DNA of 64,000 bases from Chitinophaga pinensis DSM 2588 (GTDB taxonomy: Bacteria; Bacteroidota; Bacteroidia; Chitinophagales; Chitinophagaceae): the NCBI RefSeq assembly GCF_000024005.1, contig NC_013132.1:682001-746000 (forward strand), read 5' to 3'. The first letter of the stretch is position 1, and every line of letters begins with the position of its first letter. Positions 59,173-64,000 of the stretch are shown here, in pieces. Under the pieces are notes generated by a model. It was not told the DNA's origin, searched no databases, and saw nothing but the letters and a program-made list of their open reading frames with translations. The position numbers and the translations under genes are program-made.

Positions 59173-59203
59173 TTTGCTCATATAACAAACTTGCATACAT
59201 TTG
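59173..59203 (+). promoter_or_regulatory. Promoter of the NAD salvage operon
   Basis: -33 TTTG (59173-59176) and -7 TACATTTG (59196-59203) match the Bacteroidota consensus with 19-bp spacing. The -7 box overlaps the perfect operator. Confidence 0.7.
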
Positions 59204-59220
59204 TGTAACAAATACACAAA
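59200..59220. promoter_or_regulatory. Perfect palindromic operator of the NAD operon
   Basis: TTTGTGTA-ACAAA-TACACAAA is a perfect 8+8 inverted repeat overlapping the -7 box and transcription start, the right place for repression. NrtR encoded at 53922 is the candidate protein. Confidence 0.7.
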
Positions 59221-59230
59221 ACAACATTCT

Positions 59231-60142
59231 ATGACAACGCTAAGGCCTACAGGAGTAATAATAGCAAGGTTCCAGACACCTTCCCTGCACGAAGGGCATC
59301 TGCAACTGATCAAAGAAGTAAAAGCCAAACATAACAGGCTGATCATCGTACTTGGCGTTAGCCCGATCAAGGGTGGCCGTAAAAACCCGCTGGATTATTA
59401 TACCCGCGAACGCATGATCAAAAAGTTGTTTCCGGAAGTAATTGTGCTGCCTTTAAGCGATCAGCCTTCTGATAAAGGATGGTCTCGTAAACTGGACGAA
59501 ATGCTCAGCAATAACTTCAATAACGAAACATTCATCCTGTACGGCAGCCGCGATAGTTTCATTCCATTCTATTCCGGTCGTTTCCCAACAGCGGACTTAC
59601 CCCCGGTTCAGGATTTTAATGCCACCGCCCAAAGAGAAGCGATCTCCGATAAAGTGTTTGATACAGAAGAATTCCGTGCCGGTATCATCTACAGTACATA
59701 TAACCTGTATCCGAAAGTATATCCGACTGTTGATATCGCATTATTCCGTAACAACCGCAGCGAACTGCTTCTCGGCCGTAAATCAGCAGAAAGCGGATGG
59801 CGCCTGCCCGGTGGCTTTACCGATCCCGGAGATATGAGCTTCGATATCGCTGCCAAAAGAGAATTACTGGAAGAATGTGGCCCCGTAGAGACCAGTCCGA
59901 TGCAATATGAACTGTCTTTACAAATGGACGACTGGCGCTATCGCTCTGAAGTTGATAAGATCATTACTACCCTGTTCAGCACCGACCTGCTGTTTGGAGA
60001 ACCTGCCGCTGATGATGACCTGGCCGATATGAAATGGGTAAAAGTGGACGCAATCACCACTATGATCACCCAGGGTGAAATCGTTAGCACCCACATCCCA
60101 CTGTTAAAAAAATTAGCTGAAAAATATTCTACAAACGACTAA
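59231..60142 (+). CDS. nadM: Bifunctional NMN adenylyltransferase / Nudix hydrolase
   Basis: A 303-residue two-domain enzyme. Residues about 5-165 form a NadM-type nucleotidyltransferase (IIARFQTPSLHEGHLQLIKE with the HxGH-like motif, LGVSPIKGGRKNPLDYYTRE) that joins NMN and ATP to NAD. Residues about 175-300 are a Nudix hydrolase with the box ending RELLEECGP and both Glu retained, so it is probably active on ADP-ribose or a related compound; the first box Glu is Asp. The start is the ATG at 59231. It begins the NAD salvage operon and is followed 11 bp later by NAMPT. Confidence 0.93.
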   Translation: MTTLRPTGVIIARFQTPSLHEGHLQLIKEVKAKHNRLIIVLGVSPIKGGRKNPLDYYTRERMIKKLFPEVIVLPLSDQPSDKGWSRKLDEMLSNNFNNETFILYGSRDSFIPFYSGRFPTADLPPVQDFNATAQREAISDKVFDTEEFRAGIIYSTYNLYPKVYPTVDIALFRNNRSELLLGRKSAESGWRLPGGFTDPGDMSFDIAAKRELLEECGPVETSPMQYELSLQMDDWRYRSEVDKIITTLFSTDLLFGEPAADDDLADMKWVKVDAITTMITQGEIVSTHIPLLKKLAEKYSTND

Positions 60143-60153
60143 ACTGAAGAATC

Positions 60154-61569
60154 ATGACAAAGGAAAACCTCATTTTGTTAGCTGATGCCTACAAATACTC
60201 CCACCACAAACTTTACATCCCCGGTACAGAATATATCTATTCTTATTTCGAAAGCAGAGGCGGTAAATTCAATGAAACCGTCTTCTACGGACTCCAGTAT
60301 TTCCTGATGGAATACCTCCAGGGTGCTGTTATCACCAAAGAAAAACTTGACGAAGCAGAAGCTACCTTGCTGGAAGTCTTCGGTCGTAACGATGTATTCG
60401 ACCGCACCCGCTTCGAATATATCATCGAGAAACACGGAGGCCGCCTCCCTGTACGTATCAAAGCAGTACCGGAAGGAACAGTAACCGGCGTACGTAACGT
60501 GCTGATGACCATTGAAAATACAGATCCTAATTGTTACTGGGTGACCAACTTCCTGGAAACGCTCCTGATGCAGATATGGTATCCATGTACAGTAGCCACG
60601 CTTTCCAGAGAGATCAAAAAAACTGTTAAACAATACTATAACGAGACGGCCAGTGAAGCGGCTTTCGCAGGAATTGATTTCGTACTGAACGACTTCGGTT
60701 TCCGTGGCGCCAGCTCTGTAGAAAGTGCAGGTATAGGCGGTAGCGCTCACCTGATCAACTTCTCCGGTAGCGATACCCTGATCGGTTCCACTTTTGCCAA
60801 ACGTTATTACCAGGCGCCGGTAGCTCCCGGTCTCTCTATCCCCGCTACAGAACACTCTATCGTGACTATGCTGGGTGAAGAAGGAGAACTGGAAATCTTC
60901 CGTCACATACTGAATGCGTTCCCTACCGGTACTATCGCCTGTGTATCTGACTCTTACAATATCCTCCGTGCCTGCCGCGAATACTGGGGTACTGAACTGA
61001 AAGAACAGATCCTCAGCAGACAAGGTACCCTGGTGATCCGTCCCGACAGCGGTGACGCCATTCAGACCCTACTGAAAGTATTTGAAATTCTGATGGAAAC
61101 CTTCGGTTATACCGTCAATGAAAAAGGCTATAAAGTATTACCTCCACAGGTGAGAGTGATCCAGGGTGATGGTATTAGCTATTCTTCCATTCCTCCGATC
61201 TTCGAAGCTCTTAAACAGGCCGGTATCAGCGCTGAAAACCTGGTGCTGGGTATGGGAGGAGCCTTGCTGCAACGTGTAAACAGAGATACACAGGAATACG
61301 CCCTGAAATGCTCTTTTGCACAGGTGAACGGTAAAGCCATCAACGTACAGAAAAACCCGCTGGAACTGGATGCGAACGGTAATACCCGTGTATCCTTCAA
61401 GAAGTCTAAATCCGGTAAACAGAAACTGGTAGTAGAAAACGGTATTTATACTTCTCTACCTGAAAATGAAGCACCTGCACTGGCTGACCAGCTGGTAACT
61501 GTCTTCGAAGACGGAGAGATCAAAAAAGCATACTCTTTTGAACAGATCAGAAAGAACGCAACTATTTAA
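60154..61569 (+). CDS. nadV: Nicotinamide phosphoribosyltransferase
   Basis: A 471-residue enzyme that makes NMN from nicotinamide and PRPP, feeding the NMN adenylyltransferase encoded just upstream (11 bp). The sequence matches the NAMPT/NadV family rather than the shorter PncB: LLADAYKYSHHKLYIPGTEY at the start, YFESRGGKFNETVFYGLQYFL, NDFGFRGASSVESAGIGGSAHL with the substrate-binding loop, CVSDSYNI with the catalytic Asp, VIRPDSGDAI and VLGMGGALLQRVNRDTQEYA. Length is normal. A terminator follows. Together the two genes form a complete nicotinamide-to-NAD route. Confidence 0.96.
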   Translation: MTKENLILLADAYKYSHHKLYIPGTEYIYSYFESRGGKFNETVFYGLQYFLMEYLQGAVITKEKLDEAEATLLEVFGRNDVFDRTRFEYIIEKHGGRLPVRIKAVPEGTVTGVRNVLMTIENTDPNCYWVTNFLETLLMQIWYPCTVATLSREIKKTVKQYYNETASEAAFAGIDFVLNDFGFRGASSVESAGIGGSAHLINFSGSDTLIGSTFAKRYYQAPVAPGLSIPATEHSIVTMLGEEGELEIFRHILNAFPTGTIACVSDSYNILRACREYWGTELKEQILSRQGTLVIRPDSGDAIQTLLKVFEILMETFGYTVNEKGYKVLPPQVRVIQGDGISYSSIPPIFEALKQAGISAENLVLGMGGALLQRVNRDTQEYALKCSFAQVNGKAINVQKNPLELDANGNTRVSFKKSKSGKQKLVVENGIYTSLPENEAPALADQLVTVFEDGEIKKAYSFEQIRKNATI

Positions 61570-61601
61570 ACCATCTTCATTGTTGCCCCCATACATAAAA
61601 A

Positions 61602-61627
61602 AGGCCGGAGTAGGAATACTCCGGCCT
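61602..61627. terminator. Terminator between NAMPT and the RND pump
   Basis: AGGCCGGAGTA and TACTCCGGCCT pair perfectly over 11 bp with a GGAA tetraloop; A tract before and T-rich after, so it can serve both convergent genes. Confidence 0.9.
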
Positions 61628-61677
61628 ATTGTTTAAACCTACAACTGTTACACTATTAGTAACTAAAATCTTTATGA

Positions 61678-64000
61678 TTAATTCAATGAAGCTTCTTCAA
61701 TTTCGGCCGCATATGGCGCTACAAGTCGCTGACGGATCAGTCGTTTAGCAGATGGCTTGTTCCAGCCAAAGCGGTCCATAATACCATCCACAATCTTGTA
61801 CACTACCGGTACCACGATCAGCGTCAGGAACATGGAACTGATCAGACCACCGATGATTACCCAGGCCAGACCATTCTTAGTCGCAGCCACACCACCGGTA
61901 GCCAATGCTATTGGCAACATACCGATCACCATCGCGATAGTCGTCATCAGGATCGGACGCAGACGTGCATTGTTCGCATGGATCAATGCCTCCATCGTAC
62001 TCTGTCCCTGTTCTTTCATCTGGTTGGTAAAGTCCACAAGAATGATCGCGTTCTTCGCCACCAGACCAATCAACATAATCATACCCAGGATGGTGAAGAT
62101 ATTCAGTGTATTATTTGTCAGAGCCAGTGCCAGCAATGCACCAATGATTGCCAGCGGGATAGAGAACAATACCACGAAAGGATAGATGTAGTTATCATAC
62201 AGTGCCACCATGATCAGGTATACCATTACGATAGAGATCAGCAGTGCTGCACCCAGTGTTCCAAAGGAATCACCCTGGTTTTCCGCATCACCTGCCCACA
62301 GGTAACTGATACCTACCGGCTTACGCAATGTCTCCAGTTTTTGCGCAAATTCCTGTTGTACAGAACCGGAAGGACGTCCTACTACCAGCGATTTCACGGA
62401 AATAGATGTATTCTTATCCCTTCTTTCCAGTCTGCTCGGGCCAGAACCTTCCGTGATCGTCGCAAATTGTGATAAGCGGATCAGTTGTCCCTGGCTGTTG
62501 ATAAACTCAATATTGGACACGTCATCCAGGTTCTTACGGTCGAAATCATCAAAACGGATATTGATATCATATTCGTAGTCACCCTGACGAAATTTCACTT
62601 TGGAATCATCTGCCGTACCGCTGAACGCCGTTTGCATCGTTCCACCCACACCTTCCAGCGTCAATCCCAGTGCAGACATCTTATCCCTGTCTACCTGTAC
62701 ATTGATTTCCGGGTTACCTTCTTCTACTGACAGTTTCACGTCACTGGTACCATCAATAGTCGCCAGTACGCCCATGGCTGATTTCGCATAACTCATTACA
62801 CTGTCCATATCAGTACCCATCACCACCAGCTCTACAGGAGAAGCTTCTGCAGTACCCAGGATACTCACGTCCATTGTTTTCAGTTTCACACCTGGCAGCA
62901 GTTTTCTCAGCTCAACTTTTGTCTTTGCAGCATAGATATCAGAACCATCTAAACGTTCTTCTGCATCTACCAGCATCACTGTGATTTCTGATTTATAGGC
63001 AGTAGACTGGGACACACCAAAACCATCCTCACTGGTCTGACCTACGGTTGTAATCAGACGGGTGATCTCCGGTTTTTTAGAGAGGTATGCTTCCGCTTTA
63101 CGGGTAGCCTGATTCGTCTGTTCGACAGATGCATCTTTCGGCATTTCCAGTACAACAATGAACTGTCCGCGGTCGCCTTTCGGAATGAACTCACCACCGA
63201 TATAACCTTTACCTACCAGCATGAAAGACAGTATCAGCAGACCGATCGCAACGATCAGGGTATAGCGTTTGTGCGTCAGTGCCCATTTCAGGATAGAAGT
63301 CATCCAGTCAGTGAATTTCTGCAGCTGTGCCTCAAACCAGAGAATGAATTTTTCGAAGAAATTCTTACCGGTGATATGTTCCAGCTTTCCAAAACGGGAG
63401 GAAAGCAGCGGTACGATCATAAAGGAAGACAGCAAACTAAGCATGGTTGATATCATCACCACCACACAGAATTCACGCAGGATCTTTGATACAAGTTCAT
63501 TGGTCAGTGAGATAGGCAGGAACACCACCACGATTACCAGGGTAATAGAGGTTACGGTAAATCCGATCTCTTTCACTCCATCAAATGCCGCACGTACTCT
63601 GTTCTTACCCATTTCCATGTGACGGTAAATATTCTCCAGTACCACGATTGCATCATCCACCAGGATACCTACGACCAGTGACAGCCCCAGTAAGGACATC
63701 AGGTTGAGGGAGAAGCCGAATAGCTTCATACCGATGAATGTAGCTACCAGGGAAGCCGGGATTGAGATCATTACGAAGATCGCACTACGGATACTGTGCA
63801 GGAACAACAGCATCACGGCAGCCACCAGCACAATCGCAATGATCAGGTCATGTATCACGGAATCAGCTGATTCCAGCGTAAAGTCAGACGAATCGTTTGC
63901 AATAAATATCTTCAGGTTAGCGGAAACATAGTCTTTTTCGATAGATGCGATGGCTTTCTTCATTTCCTCACTCACGGTTACCGCATTCGCATCATTCTGT
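61678..64000 (-). CDS. RND multidrug efflux permease (AcrB/HAE1 type), N-terminus cut by window edge
   Basis: The frame is open from the window edge to the stop at 61678, giving about 774 residues, the C-terminal three quarters of an AcrB-like pump. The first visible residues (NDANAVTVSEEMKKAI) belong to the first periplasmic region. GILVDDAIVVLENIYR carries the paired proton-relay Asp of helix 4, and GMIMLIGLVAKNAIILVDF carries the matching Lys of helix 10. The second periplasmic domain lies between. The pump exports drugs or lipids with a periplasmic adaptor and outer-membrane channel that would be encoded to the right of the window. Confidence 0.96.
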   Translation of the reverse strand, partial: QNDANAVTVSEEMKKAIASIEKDYVSANLKIFIANDSSDFTLESADSVIHDLIIAIVLVAAVMLLFLHSIRSAIFVMISIPASLVATFIGMKLFGFSLNLMSLLGLSLVVGILVDDAIVVLENIYRHMEMGKNRVRAAFDGVKEIGFTVTSITLVIVVVFLPISLTNELVSKILREFCVVVMISTMLSLLSSFMIVPLLSSRFGKLEHITGKNFFEKFILWFEAQLQKFTDWMTSILKWALTHKRYTLIVAIGLLILSFMLVGKGYIGGEFIPKGDRGQFIVVLEMPKDASVEQTNQATRKAEAYLSKKPEITRLITTVGQTSEDGFGVSQSTAYKSEITVMLVDAEERLDGSDIYAAKTKVELRKLLPGVKLKTMDVSILGTAEASPVELVVMGTDMDSVMSYAKSAMGVLATIDGTSDVKLSVEEGNPEINVQVDRDKMSALGLTLEGVGGTMQTAFSGTADDSKVKFRQGDYEYDINIRFDDFDRKNLDDVSNIEFINSQGQLIRLSQFATITEGSGPSRLERRDKNTSISVKSLVVGRPSGSVQQEFAQKLETLRKPVGISYLWAGDAENQGDSFGTLGAALLISIVMVYLIMVALYDNYIYPFVVLFSIPLAIIGALLALALTNNTLNIFTILGMIMLIGLVAKNAIILVDFTNQMKEQGQSTMEALIHANNARLRPILMTTIAMVIGMLPIALATGGVAATKNGLAWVIIGGLISSMFLTLIVVPVVYKIVDGIMDRFGWNKPSAKRLIRQRLVAPYAAEIEEASLN

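Overview
The window reads as a chromosomal segment of a Bacteroidota bacterium, most likely a Chitinophaga-like soil organism. The evidence is a SusC/SusD pair with a DUF6377 regulator, a DUF5690 transporter, a LytTR response regulator beside a hybrid kinase, and Bacteroidota-type promoters (-7 TAnnTTTG, weak Shine-Dalgarno sequences). Both ends cut genes: a TetR regulator at the left and an RND efflux pump at the right.

Layout. 0-5 kb: TetR regulator with its operator, a PfkB sugar kinase, and a translationally coupled CBM9-like/GHL10-like pair. 5-6.9 kb: a gene-free 2-kb stretch with a 22-bp tandem repeat array and four copies of a GNRA-capped hairpin. 6.9-13.4 kb: susD, susC and a DUF6377 membrane regulator. 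13.4-16.8 kb: a WYL regulator, a divergent palindrome-bearing promoter, two tandem circularly permuted tRNA-like RNA modules (Y-RNA/YrlA type) and a slipin with a multiplied head domain. 18.6-22 kb: a PhyH-family oxygenase and an RlaP-type RNA-repair nucleotidyltransferase on the minus strand; divergently, two leader mini-ORFs each followed by a strong hairpin, then tRNA-Ile(UAU), tRNA-Gln(UUG), tRNA-His(GUG), a YkuK-type RNase H-fold protein and a 65-aa protein. 22.5-28.2 kb: LytTR regulator, hybrid kinase with Hpt, DsbA-like protein, AraC regulator, SUKH protein, DoxX-like protein.

28.2-36.4 kb is an AT-rich defence island: a 36-bp perfect inverted repeat, two overlapping Eco57I-like adenine methyltransferases, a convergent NgoFVII/BfiI-like PLD endonuclease, a small unknown gene and a decayed AbiE-type toxin-antitoxin locus, ending at a tRNA-Asn gene. 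From 36.4 kb to the end lie mostly core genes: GT39, Rieske protein, HflX, S9 peptidase, enoyl-CoA hydratase, SNF2 helicase, ComB, GcvT, M28 peptidase, a NrtR-like regulator, a MacB-like permease, an NAD salvage operon (nadM-Nudix plus NAMPT) with two operators, and the RND pump.

The most interesting part is 13.4-22 kb. Two neighbouring loci both concern tRNA-like RNA or tRNA repair. The second looks as if it could sense tRNA shortage through leader peptides that sample nearly all amino acids and answer by transcribing spare tRNAs. That mechanism is inference; the sequence elements are directly visible.
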